From Ichthyophthirius multifiliis (Eukaryota; Ciliophora; Oligohymenophorea; Hymenostomatida): a stretch of 64,000 bases of DNA. Position numbers and translations under genes: made by a program. Below the pieces are notes generated by a model that ran no database searches, was not told where the DNA came from, and was given only the letters and a program-made list of their open reading frames with translations. Location of the stretch: contig NW_004086873.1 in the NCBI RefSeq assembly GCF_000220395.1, positions 1 through 64,000 on the forward strand, given 5' to 3'. Of this stretch, positions 13,515 through 24,827 are shown piece by piece (position 1 is the stretch's first letter; the number at the start of each line of letters is the position of its first letter).

Positions 13515-14989
13515 TATAATAGTTTTTTTAATAAAATTAATAAACATTGCTATAATAGTAATAACATGTTCCAATTAAATAATTATAATAAAATATCTAA
13601 AATGACCAATAAATTGTTAAAAATAATTCTCCAAATAATTTAATTTAAGATTTAAAAAGACTTTCATAAGATTTTAGGGAAGAATTGATATAAAAGAAAA
13701 TTATTAAAAAAGATAATAATAAATAAAATAGTTAAATATAAAAAAAATAGGAATAATAAATATAAATTACTAAAGAAAAAAATTTAATTAATTAAGAAAA
13801 TTCAAGTTAAAGTTTTAATGTTAACTAAAACTAAATTTAAAATTAATAAAAAATAAATATTAATTAACAAAGTATTTAAAAATCAATTAGCAACACTCCT
13901 TTAAAATAAAAAAAAAATGAGACAGACATTCAAAATTTAGTTATTAATATGCCTTTGAATTCATATGATAAAAAACTGATTTTAGATGCTTTAACACCTA
14001 ATAAAATCGATTAAAATTTAAGTATAATTAGGGAAAATTTTCAAGAAAATATAGTTGAGGAAGTAAATATGTAAAATTTTGAAATATTTAATGTTGAATT
14101 AAAAAACTCGAATGTTATAATAAATTCTTTTAATAAATACTAATAATTAAAAGAATAATACTAAAAATTTGTTGATTAATAAAATAATAATTTTAAATAA
14201 CTATAAGATATTATTAATTAATAAATTGAATAATATAATTAAAAACAAATACTGATTGCATAGAAGTCATAACAAATAAAATAATTAGAATAATAATTAA
14301 AAGAGAAAAAATTAAATGAAAAATAATAATTTTTTTTGAAAAGTAATCAATTTGAAATCAGTTTTAATATTATAAAAAAGATTTTTGGCATAGATTTAAT
14401 TTACAATATTTAAAATAATAATAATTTTTTTGAGTTTGAAATTATAAATTCGTATATTCTATAAATATAATATTAAATATAATAAAACTCTTTTAAGTTT
14501 ATAAAGGGAAATATTTTTTCTAAATACTAATAAAGTCATTAATTATAGAAAAGTCTTTTATAAAAAAATTAAAAAGAAAACAAATTTGCTTTAAGTTAAA
14601 GTTAAATAGCCTTATTGTAGGAAAACTTATTAAATAAAAAATTCTAAAATTAAACTTTTTAAAAAGAAAATATTACCTCGATTTTGAATTATGTAAGTAA
14701 TTAAATTAATGATATGTAATAATTAAATAAATAATTAAAAAAATTGCATTATATTATTAAAATTCAAGATTTTTTAATTGATTCATCTAATGATTATATT
14801 GAATTATGTTTTACTTTTTATTAATAATAAAAAAAGTTATTAAGTATAAAATTTTCTACTGAAAAATGGTATGAAAATATATTATTAATAGATAAGACTT
14901 ATAACTAAATAATTATAGATGATAAATAAGATTAAATAAAGACGTATAATAATAATAATCTATCTAAAATTATGTAATATCTAAACTGA
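12723..14989 (+). CDS. Candidate KNL1/Spc105-like kinetochore scaffold, 736 aa
   Basis: ATG 12723 to TGA 14987-14989. One 56-nt intron (13042-13097) gives exactly 736 codons. Near residue 40 lies KRISWGGKQVRCF, which fits the PP1-docking RVxF pattern with the V-x-x-F tail seen in KNL1. It is followed by NWDITP, a MELT-like phospho-motif. A Gln-rich run encoded by (TAA)n sits at 13,450-13,512. The C-terminal third has an FNIIKKIFGIDLIYN segment, a coiled coil (ILNYVSNQINDMQQL) and NDYIELCFTFYQQQKKLLSI, which recalls an RWD domain. KNL1 links microtubules, PP1 and Bub proteins at the kinetochore. The domain order is right, but each match is weak and ciliate KNL1 is very divergent, so the family is inference. 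A generic coiled-coil protein remains possible. Confidence 0.45.
13449..13514 (+). repeat. (TAA)n trinucleotide run inside a gene
   Basis: TAA repeats read as poly-Gln in the gene frame. The same tract is open on the opposite strand only as a low-complexity Ile run. Confidence 0.85.
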
Positions 14990-15126
14990 AATGAAATAAA
15001 TTATATATATTGTAAAAAAAAACAACAACAACATTTATAACATATAAATACATATAATTGTATATATATAAATAAATATAAACAAATTATAATATATAAA
15101 AATATAAATATTTATGCTCTTTTTTT

Positions 15127-16017
15127 TCATTCAGATAATTTATTTTATTATTATGGATAATGTTTGGAAATATAATTTTAAAACTCGGGATCGTTTTCTA
15201 ATTCTTATACATTCTCGCTTTTTTACATTCCTTATTTTATACTTTAAATATTTTTAGCAGCTGTGCTATTTCTTTTATCTACACTTTATCTATTATGTTA
15301 ACTTTTATTCTAAGATTTTTTATTACTCTCGATTTATTTCTAGAAATTAATCTCGTTAGGATCATAACCAATCACTTCTTAAACACTACTACTATCTTCT
15401 GAAAAAATAGTCCCTAAATCGCTATGCTAAGAAGATTAAGAAGGTAAATTTAGTTAAAATTCTTTATTATATTAAACAGAAAAAGCTATTTATCGATTAT
15501 TATTTTCAGGTTCATTTATATCAGAATTTTAAAGAGAATTCAAAATATTATCATCTTCATCATTTTCAAATATTTTCTAGTTTTAATCGTCATAATCAGG
15601 TTTTTTAAATAATGTTTCCATATTCATAGATCGGAAAGGTCTTTTGTTTTATTATACTTCCGGAATATTTAATTATGAGCCTAAAATTTGAACAAGTCCT
15701 TATCCATCTTAATCATCGTCATTTTATTCTTATTGGAAGATATTTTAATCTTTAATAATACTTGATTATTAAGATTTTTAGATTGAAAATTAAGATTTAT
15801 CCTAGTTTTTTGATTAACTGATTTCTTCAATTGAAAAGTCTTCAATTGATTCGTCATTGACATCATTAATATATATTTCAAAATCTGAAGTATTGTTATT
15901 AGATTTTCTTTATTTTCTTTTCATTTTTTATTCAATAAAATTTTTTATTATTTAATGTTTTTCTTATTCTTCTTCAGTTAATTATAAACCTAAATCTCTT
16001 ATTAAAGATTGTCCCAT
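15127..16017 (-). CDS. Hypothetical acidic Gln/Ser/Asp-rich protein, 296 aa
   Basis: A single exon from ATG 16017 to TGA 15127, exactly 297 codons. It begins MGQSLIRDLGLQLTEEEQEK, so Gly2 could be a myristoylation site, though nothing proves it. A basic patch EQKMKRKQRKS is followed by long acidic, Ser-rich disordered sequence and short hydrophobic islands such as LVQILGSQLNIPE and FRSMNMETLFKKPDYDD. There is no transmembrane segment and no recognised domain. The size and composition fit an intrinsically disordered regulatory or scaffold protein. It lies head-to-tail behind the W/N/C-rich gene, 230 nt away across a (TAA)n tract. Confidence 0.75.
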
Positions 16018-16160
16018 ATATATTATGCACGTTTTTTAATAATTTAATTAATATAAAAAAAATTAAAAAATATAAAATAAAATAAATAATAATAATAATT
16101 AAATTCCTAAATGTTAAATATTGTAAAAGTAGTATTAGTAAAAATATTAAATATAATCTA

Positions 16161-16162
16161 AA

Positions 16163-16231
<69 letters not shown>
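16161..16231. repeat. (TAA)n microsatellite
   Basis: About 24 TAA units lying just past the stop of the W/N/C-rich gene and upstream of the 15,127-16,017 gene. Confidence 0.95.
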
Positions 16232-16246
16232 TTTAATAATATTATT

Positions 16247-17872
16247 TCAATAATAATTATTTCTTCTCCATTATTGACTAAAATGTCTTTATTTTAATCT
16301 ATTTTAAGCATAATTTTACTAAACATCTTATGGGCTTCTTGAGAAATAAGAGAATTAATTTTAAGGTTAAAAGTCTAAATGTTAATTATGTTAAACTGGT
16401 TAATAGTCAGTTACGTGTTTAACTTCTACAAAATCTCTATAATTTTTTTATATAGGGCGTCCTAATTCATGTGAGAATTCAACATAATTTTTTTAAATGG
16501 GATGCTATTCAGTGAATTCTTCCCTCATTGTGTTTGGATTTTGCCAGTTTTTTTAATAACTTTATAAATAATTTTGGTTATATCTATTATTATTCCATTA
16601 AGGATGACTACACCAATGGTTACAGTTTTATTGCCAGTTTTTCTTATGTAAATCACATATACGCCAACCGTTAATATTCCACCATTAATTGTTCCAAAAG
16701 CTTGAATTATTCCAGTCAAAGTTTTACCAGTTGAAGTTTCTCCAGTCGAAGCTTCTCCATTAACAGAAAGACCCATCACAGTTATCACAACATATATTCT
16801 ATTTCCAATTGAACCAATCATTATTGTTGCATATATTACCGTTTTACCATCTATTACTCCAAGCAGGGTGATTACACCAATAATTCCAGTTATTTTACCA
16901 AGAATTCTTATGCCAATCACATATATGTGATCCGTTTATATTCCAGAAATTGTTTATATAAATACTGCTTTACCAGTCATAGTTTCTCCAGTCGAAATTT
17001 ATCCAATCAAAAAATCTCCATTAACAGTTTTAGCCATTACAATTTTCGCAAGAATTCCATTTCCAATTATACCAGTCATTTTAATATTATTAATAATATT
17101 AATTTATACTATTATTATTATAATTATTCCAATTGTTTCCATAGTTATTATTATACCAGTTGTTTCCGAAGTTATTATTCCATTATTATTATTAATTCCA
17201 TCTATTATTCCAAAAAGGTTAACTACACCAATTATTCCAATTATTCTACCAAGAATTTTTATGCCAATCACAAACTCTCCATCCATTTATATTCCAGTAA
17301 GAATTTTACCACATACAGTTATTTTACCAATCGAAACTATTCCAAGGAAAGTTTCTCCAGTCAAAATCTCTCCATTGGCAATTTTATCCATCACAACTAT
17401 CACATATATTCCATTTCCAGCTAAACCAGTCGTTATTATTATTACACATATTAATATTATATTAATTATTATGCTACCATCTATTAGACCATCCAGGATG
17501 ATTACACCAGAAATTCCAGTTTTGTTACCAGTTTTATTTATGTTATTCACAGATATTCCAACCATTTATATTCCAGTATTGGTTTTACCAATTACAAAAT
17601 TTCCAATCGTAGTTTCTCCAGTCAAAGTTTTACCAATCAAAGTTTCGCCATTAGCAAATATGACCATCGCATTAAGAACAGTTATTCCATTCCCAATTGT
17701 ACCAGTCATTCATCCAGTTTTCGTTATAATTGTTATTATTCCAATGATTGTTGTTCCAATTAGAGGAATTACAGTTGTTATAACTTTAATTCCAGTTGTT
17801 GTTTTCATTGAATCCTAAGTTTTTACAAGATCGGGATCTTCTAAATCTTCTTTAAGAAAACGATTAATTCAT
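16247..17872 (-). CDS. Trp/Asn/Cys-rich tandem-repeat protein, 541 aa, unknown family
   Basis: A single exon from ATG 17872 to TGA 16247, exactly 542 codons, with no TGA in frame. A basic N-terminus (MNQSFSQRRFRRSRSCKNLG) leads into an Asn/Trp-rich lead and four tandem repeats of about 85-120 residues. A charged Gln-rich tail of ~100 residues closes it. By hand count about 67 of 541 residues are Trp (12%). Each repeat reads: W-x2-W-x-W-N-x-C-x2-C-(D/N)-G-x2-C-Q-W-R, then FDW-type triplets (RNFDW), W-N-I-N-G, I-C-(D)-W-H-K, N-W-x2-W-C-(N/S)-H/Q-P-x-W-x-N-R. The conserved Cys and His suggest a metal-binding module, one site per repeat, but this is inference. No signal peptide or membrane segment is present. 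I recognise no family. The regular repeats also leave long false frames open on both strands (for example an Ile/Val/Pro-rich one at 17,261-17,818 plus), which are shadows. Confidence 0.88.
16545..17710 (-). repeat. Four tandem coding repeats of the W/N/C module
   Basis: On the minus strand the units begin at about 17710, 17434, 17080 and 16821, so spacing is 276, 354 and 259 nt. The second is longest because of an Asn/Tyr-rich spacer. The units are diverged in DNA, but the Trp, Cys and His positions are kept, which points to selection on the protein. Confidence 0.85.
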
Positions 17873-18425
17873 AAATACTTTTATATTTTAATAATATTTT
17901 ATTATTAATTTTTTTTTTATTTTTTATTTTTATAATTTTTTTTTTATATATTATTTATAGCATATTATATCAAAAATTATTGGTCGGTCATAATTGATAA
18001 AATAGTATTTATAATAAAATTTAATTTAGTAAAATTTACTTTTTTTAATTTTTTATTAATCTATTAATTTTATTAATTATTTTTCTTAAAATAAAAATTC
18101 AAATTTTATTTATATTTGATGTAAAAAAATCCATTGAATAAAAAAATTAATTATTTACTATTGTGATATTTTTTAAATTTTCTATAAAAACTAGAATGAT
18201 ATTAAAAAAAAAATATAAAAAGATAAAATGAAAAGATAATAAATTATTTGTTTTAAAAAGTTATAAAGTTTTTAAATAATTATAAGATAAAATAAAAATA
18301 AAAAATATAAAAAAAGTATTAAAATAATAAATTTTTTTAAAATATATATATATATTTTTAATAATAAATTATATAAATAATAATATATTAAAAAAAAATA
18401 TTTATAAATAAAAATAAAAAAAAAA

Positions 18426-18464
<39 letters not shown>

Positions 18465-18600
18465 GAAAATATTTTTTTATAGTTATATATATTAATATAT
18501 TTATTTATATTTTTATTTATTTTTAATATAAATATTTTTTCTATAATTAATTTATAATATATCTAATACAAATAAAATATTACATAATTATTTTTTATTT
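17873..18600. other. AT-rich intergenic stretch
   Basis: Upstream region of the W/N/C-rich gene and downstream of the NECAP gene. It contains an (AT)n run at 18,432-18,461 and nothing else recognisable. Confidence 0.6.
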
Positions 18601-19559
18601 TCAAAAATCTAATAAATCTTAATTTTGATTTTTTTATATATTTTTTTATTAAATGTTTTATTAGTTATTAAAGTTCCAATTAATATTGTTATTTTTGTTA
18701 TTTTAGTTATCAAATCCGCTAAAATTATCAAACCCTCCAAATTCTACAAATTAATTATCATTTTTTTATTATTGTTTTTATTACCCAAAATTATTAAAGT
18801 TATTAAAATCATCAAAATTATTAGAAAAATTATAATTATTATTTTAATTTTAATTTTATTAATTTCCTCCTCCCACTTTAAATGATATTTTTTCACCTTA
18901 TTTAAGTTTAAAATCTTAGGGTTACTCGAATTCCACTGTATTTTGTTTTTACTCTTATTTTCTATCTAAGAAATCAATAATTCTCGATTTAAAATCAAAA
19001 GAAGAATTTCTATCTCTAAAAGCTAATCCTTTAAATTAATAATATATTATTTTTTTTATTTAAAGATAAATATTATATAAATTTTGTTTTTATTATCATA
19101 TCTATTTAAAAATACCTATCCATATATATCCTCCTTTTGGATTATTTAATCTCACTCCATATCCTCTTGAACTATCTTCTGTTTTTTAAATGGCTTCTTC
19201 GTATTTTTCTGGTACCTTTTTTTTAAGAAAAAAAGTTATATAAAAAATATGATTTTGCATTATTTTAATTAAATCTAATATTTTTTTATTATTTTTAACT
19301 TCTAATTAAGCAAATACTGCACCGTTTGGACTTATAAATTTTACAAGTAATTTATCGGTTCCTTCAAAAATTTTTAATCCTCCTTCCCATATCATTTTTT
19401 TCCATTAATCTAAATAACTATTTTAAAATAAAAATAAAAATGTATTTTAAAATAGATTAAAAAAATGCATATATTAATATACTATCCTTTTGAAGTTGAT
19501 AAAGGAGGTAATTCGTAAATACAAACCCTATCTGGTACATGTAATTTGACGATTTCCAT
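18601..19559 (-). CDS. NECAP: NECAP-type endocytic accessory protein
   Basis: ATG 19559 to TGA 18601 with three introns that restore phase. Exons give VKLHVPDRVCIYELPPLSTS, then WEGGLKIFEGTDKLLVKF, FAQLE-VPEKYEEAIQ, TEDSSRGYGVRL, GGYIWIG and LAFRDRNSSFDFKSRI. These match the PHear domain of NECAP proteins almost block by block (x-Y-x-I/L-P-P, W-x-G-x-L-K-I, FAQ, D-S-S-R-Y, I-G-x-x-F-x-D-R-x-x-x-F-D-F). The C-terminal tail is Asn/Gln-rich with repeated D-N-F/D-F motifs (FGGFDNF, ending DLLDF), the kind of short motif that binds adaptor appendages. NECAP works with AP-2 in clathrin-mediated endocytosis. The match is strong, and junctions are reliable because each restores phase. Confidence 0.92.
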
Positions 19560-20489
19560 TATAAAAAATTTAATTTTATATATATTTTAAAAATATTTAT
19601 TAAAATAATATATAATAAATAATATAGTCTTTTTCACAATTGTTATAAGATTAAAAAAGTTTTTTATTTATTTATATTCATAAAATATATCAATATAATT
19701 ATATGTTTTTTATTTTTATATATTATATTTTATGAATTATAAAATTTAAATTAATATAGAATATAAAAATAAATTATAAGAATTGGTATATTTAACTAAT
19801 TTATTATATTCATTTTTTTTATATTTATATGTTTATAAAATAATTATTATTTGTTAATAATTCTTATTATAAATATGAAAGTTAATTCTAAAATAAAAGA
19901 TTGAACTATTTTTATGTTTAAAGTTATTTCGTATGAATTTTTTTTTTTTAAAAAAAAAATGTATCTATTTTTATTTTAAATTCCATTAAAATATATATTA
20001 AAAAAAATATATATTTTTAAATTAACATATTATTTTGTTAATAAAATACATATTTTCTTACTTTTTTTATTATTCCTTCTGTAATATTTTTATAAAATAT
20101 TTTTAAAAAAATAAAGTCCATATCTAATTTTCTCAGACATATTTTTATATTTATTTAATTTAAAACAAACAAACAAAACACATAAATAATATAAACAAAT
20201 AATATATTTATATTTACTATTAATTAATATTTGATTTTTATTAAATAAATATTATTTAATATGTTTTATTTATATTAAATATTTAGATATTTATTAAATT
20301 AATTTTTTATTTAATTTTTAATGATATTAAAAGGTAATTCATTTTTTAATAAAATAAATATAAATTTATTTAATAATTTCGTCAATTAATTTAATTTAAA
20401 TATCTATTTTATATAAATCAATCATTATAGATAAAAAAATATTTTAATACATTTAATTTATATTCAGAAAATATATAATTACATTAAAA
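19560..20489. other. AT-rich divergent intergenic region
   Basis: It lies between divergent genes and contains a T12/A10 palindrome at 19,938-19,959. No gene was seen; missing 5' exons of the VEFS-box gene could lie at its right-hand end. Confidence 0.5.
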
Positions 20490-21286
20490 CTTCATGAGAT
20501 AAAGCAAAAATTAATCTTACACCGACAGTTCTTCAAACACAGTATAATTGTATTTTTTATTTAATTGTTATATAATAATAATTTAGGTTTTTTATATATA
20601 TATTTTCTTTTTTCATTTATATTTTATAAAAAAAGACTTCTTAAAAAAGAAAAAGATACTGAAAAAATAATAAACTAAAATTAAAAAAATAAAAAAGATT
20701 CTTTAAGCAGAAATGATGAAACCTAAATGTATTATTATTAGTTTTTTTAAAAAATAAAATTTATAAAAATAGCAGTTAACAGTAAAAAATAATTGTAAAC
20801 TAAATTAAAAATCAAAAATAAAAGAGAAATTAAAAAAATCCTTTATTAAGTAAATATTTAGTATATACAAATGATGACATAAAATGCTGTTTTAATGATA
20901 AAATAATATTTAATTAAGCCAATATTTTTACACGAAAAACTCATGATATGTTATTTGAAAACTCAGACGATGAAGTTTTTGAGGCTGACTATGTTAATAA
21001 ATATTAATAAAAAGATATAATTGATATATATGATATGTCAGAATAAGACAAGATATTTATGTTGTTGTGGAATAAATTTTTTATAAATATTGAAATGAGA
21101 TAAATTAAAAATAAATAGCCTATAAAAAAATGTGACCTATTTAGTTTTGTTAAAGAGTTTATAGAATTAAATAAAGCTGAATTGTATTAGTTATATCGTT
21201 AATTTGTTATTCATTTATTTACTTTATAAGATAATGGAATTATTAATTCAGATTAAATTTAAATACTTTTAAGTAGTTTTTTATGA
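20490..21286 (+). CDS. VEFS-box (Suz12-like) protein, 5' end uncertain
   Basis: The last exon (20,862-21,286, TGA 21284-21286) is clear. It encodes an acidic lead (FENSDDEVFEADYVNKY), then DMSEQDKIFMLLWNKFF, KKCDLFSFVKEFIELN and LYRQFVIHLFTLQDNGII. These align with the VEFS box of Suz12/EMF2/VRN2: acidic stretch, K-x-x-M-x-L-W-N, F-V-x-x-x, L-x-R-x-F-x-x-H-L-x-x-x-x-x-x-x-I. VEFS proteins bind the EZH2-type methyltransferase in Polycomb complex PRC2, which in ciliates marks H3K27 and helps target internally eliminated DNA. An upstream exon (to about 20,775) joins in phase through an intron starting GTAAAAAATAATTG. The region before that and the start codon are unresolved. No C2H2 finger is visible, so this protein is short for the family or 5' exons are missing. 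Confidence 0.72.
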
Positions 21287-21486
21287 TATATATATTAAAA
21301 ATATATATAAAATACTTATTTAATTTTTTTACAAATATTGAATTGATTTGTTTATTTTTAAGAATAGTTTGTTTATCAAAATTTTCGAATATTTTTTATG
21401 TTTATAAAATATCATTATAATTTTAAATTTTTTTTTTTAATATAAGGTTATAATAAATAAAAATATACATACATAATAATTATCAA

Positions 21487-24400
21487 ATGAGCTATTTATT
21501 GAATTTATATTATTAGCCAATATATAACAAGATTAAATAGGATGAAATACAAATATTAACTCATTTAAATGATAAAAATCATTAGAAGCTTTTATATAAT
21601 GAAATAAATAATAGATTTGAATAAGCATAATTTGAATTAAATAAAATTAAAGATAAAAAAATAAATGAAACATTATAAGTATTTAAAATAAATAATATAA
21701 ATTAAAAAAAAATTAAGATTTCTATATGGAATAAAGATGAAAAAGTAAGCGAAATTAGCTTTGATATTTCTTCTGCAAGTTAATCTTTATTAAATTTGAA
21801 TACATATGGATATTTTAAAGTCATGATAGATTTTATTAAAAAAGATAGTAGTGAAAGTTTTTAAAAATATAATATGTATATGTAATTAAGAGTAATTAAA
21901 TTATAAAAAATAATATAAATATATATAGAGATATATATAGATATAATATATATATATATATATATATATTATTTTATAATTAGAAAAAAGAACTTTAAAT
22001 ATAAAATAATGATCAATTAATTAAATATTTACCTGATAATAATTTAAATTCTGATTATTACTGGAGAGCAAGAGTTGATATTAGGTAATTTTTAAATTTA
22101 TAAGAATAATAAAATCATTTGATTGGTAATTTTATTTTTAAATTAATATATATTCTTAATATAAAAAAAAGAATGTTTTTGGAGTTAAAGTGGTGAATAA
22201 AAAAACGAATAGTTTGATTTTTAGGAAGTCTATCAAATATAAACATTTAAAAATTAGAAAAATCCGAAAATCAATTGTTAGTTTTTAATTAACAACCCTT
22301 TTTATAAATACAATTAAAATCAATAAATAAATTAAAAGGAAGGATTTTTAGCTTTCTAAATTTCAGATGAAAAAAAAATGAATTTAATTGATGAATTTTT
22401 TGTTCCTTTAAAATCTTTGAAACACTTTATTCCCCTAAACATAGTATATTTTTTTTTTACCGTAATAATATTTTTTTTTAACAAAAATAAAAGGAATTTT
22501 AAAGCACAAACAAAAATTATAAACCTAAACCTTCATATATAATTTCAATTAATTTAGAATAATAAACAGAAGAATCATTCGATATTATAATAAATAATAT
22601 TCAAATGGATCCTTCTTTTAATTAAAATAATAAAGAAATACAAATAATGTTAACTTATCCCAATTTTAATCCTTCAATAAATGGACCATTTTATAATTAA
22701 TTAGAAATTCAATAGTAAAGTAAAATAGGAACTTTTTTAGAAAAAAATTCAAATGAATAATAGATAATTAATATGACTACATTAAATTTTTTCCCTTAAT
22801 GTAGTATTAACGATGTTTTTTATGGGGGTATTGGTGTTTTTACGATTCCTATGAGTGTCTTAGGTAAAAAAATAAAGGCTTTTTTGGTATATTTTGATGA
22901 GAAATTTAAAAAAAATAATGAGTTGCCTAATAGTATTATAGGAAATAGTATAGAATTAGATGATTTGTTAAATAATTTAAATTAATAAGAAGAAATTGTC
23001 AGACAAAAAACTTAAATTTAATGGATGAAAGTAATTTTTTTTATAAATAATAAATGTTTTAATGTAAAAAAAAGTAATCAAAATAATTTAATGAATTTTT
23101 TAAATTTTAATGTGAAATAGAATTAAGTGTAAGCAATAAGAAAATCCAAAAACATATTCTTGAAAAAAAAGAAGAATTAGAAAAAGCTTTATAAAAATAA
23201 GAGGAAGAATAATTAGAAAAAGATTTATAAAAATAAAAGGAAGAAGAATAAGAATAAGAAAATAGTTAAATATAAAACCATATGCCTCAAACTCCTTAAT
23301 AGAATCCTTAAACACCTTAATAGAATCATTAAACGCCTTAATAAAATCCTTAAACGCCTTAATTGATGAATTCTTAAATTAATTAAAATAGTTCTTTTTA
23401 AAAAAAGCATTCTTATAGTAATAATAAATATGAATATAATGGAGAATTATCAAATTTATAATCACCTTAATAATAAATAAAAGATTTAAGTGATTTATAA
23501 AATTCTACTATAGGAGATGAATTTAGACCTTCAGACGAAAGCGAAAAATGGCTTTTATTATCAAGAGAATTATCTTAAAAAGTTGAATTAATTCACAGAA
23601 TGAAAAAGTAATTTAATGATAAGAATATTTCTTTAAAATAAAATGGTGAAGAAATAACTGATTTAAGAAAAAGCATAAAGCTTTTAAAAAACGAGAATAA
23701 TCTATTATAAAAGAGAATTAATTCTGAAAAAAGAATAGAATAATAAACTAAAGTTACATAAGAAATAAGAAACATGTCAGAAAAATAATTAGTTGATAAT
23801 TTAATAAAAGTGTCAACTAAATACAGAGAAGAAGCTTTAAGAAATGAAAAATTTGATGAGAAAATAAAAGAAATTTATAATTAAATTATTTAGGCAAAAC
23901 ATAATCAGGTATAGCTGAATTTTTTATAAAATTAAAGATTAAAAAACGCTGAATTATTGACCAAATATTAGGAAATTTTAAGCTAGAAAAATTAGCATTT
24001 TAAAGAAATTTAAAAATAAGAACAAATTATTTTGAAACTCGAAAGTGCAATGGAAGAAGGGATGAAAAACGATGAATCTTATCAAAAAAATAAAATAGAA
24101 TATGAATAATTATAGAAAGAGTGTGAAACTTTACAAAATACATTGAGAAGTAGAGTATTTGGGAATGGGAATTCTGAAATTGATAGAGGAAAAAATGAAG
24201 TTTTAAAATTATAAAATATTAATAAGAAAATTATTGATATTGTTAATTAAAAATAAAATAACGAATTAAATGAAAACTATTTTGATGCATAAGGTGAATT
24301 ATTTTAACTTGAAAGTAAATTATTTGACTTGGTTTCTAAGTAATTTATATATATTTAATTTTTTAATTATTATTTTAAAGGGTTGAGGCTTTATAAGAAG

Positions 24401-24546
24401 AATATAATTTAAATGCGATTGAAAGTAAGAAATTATTAAATGATCTATATAATTAGATTTAAGTAATTAAAAATTAGAATTTTTAATTTTTAATTTTTAA
24501 TTTTTAGATAAAATAAGATGCTTTATCAAATTTATAAATATTTTGA
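21487..24546 (+). CDS. Long coiled-coil protein with globular N-terminal half
   Basis: ATG 21487 to TGA 24544-24546, about 890 residues over about seven exons. Introns at roughly 21,895-21,980, 22,127-22,172, 22,449-22,494, 23,030-23,118 and in the last 250 nt keep phase. The N-terminal ~400 residues are globular and beta-rich (IKISIWNKDEKVSEISFDI, FLAFQISDEKKMNLIDEFF, SIINDVFYGGIGVFTIPMSVL read across exons), with a C2-domain feel. A Gln/Pro-rich linker with TPQQNP repeats at 23,284-23,365 leads into a coiled coil from about 23,540 to 24,450. C2 plus coiled coil recalls CCDC33-type ciliary proteins, but I cannot confirm it. No membrane segment. The frame is secure; function is unknown. Confidence 0.72.
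23284..23365 (+). repeat. Coding repeat, TPQQNP/TPQQNH units
   Basis: Four diverging copies of an 18-20 nt unit (ACNCCTTAATAGAATCCT-like) encode T-P-Q-Q-N/H-P/Q blocks in a linker before the coiled coil. Confidence 0.75.
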
Positions 24547-24827
24547 AATTAATTTTTTTATTTGGATTATATAAAATAAATTAATAAAAATATCCAAAAA
24601 TAAATTGCCATATATAAACTATAAATTTGAATTCTAAGAAAATGTAAATATTATTATAGAATTTTTATTAAAATTTATTATAAATATTTATTTAAAATAA
24701 AGTTATTTTTTTTTTAAGAAAAGAAAAGAAAAAAAATTCACTAAAATTAATTTATATTTAAATTTTACCATATAATAAAACACTTACTTAAAATATCTTT
24801 TATTTTTTTCCAATGTTTAAGCATATT

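Noticed and set aside
13347-13643. Asn-rich and Ile-rich open frames on both strands
   Set aside because: Both are readings of the (TAA)n run within the KNL1-like gene.
16161-16231. CRISPR-like regular repetition
   Set aside because: Plain (TAA)n microsatellite with no spacers; no true CRISPR, insertion sequence or transposase was seen anywhere in the window.
17261-17818. Plus-strand Ile/Val/Pro-rich 185-codon open frame (looks like a membrane protein)
   Set aside because: It is antisense to the conserved W/N/C repeats and its composition is the mirror of TGG/AAT/GAT codons.
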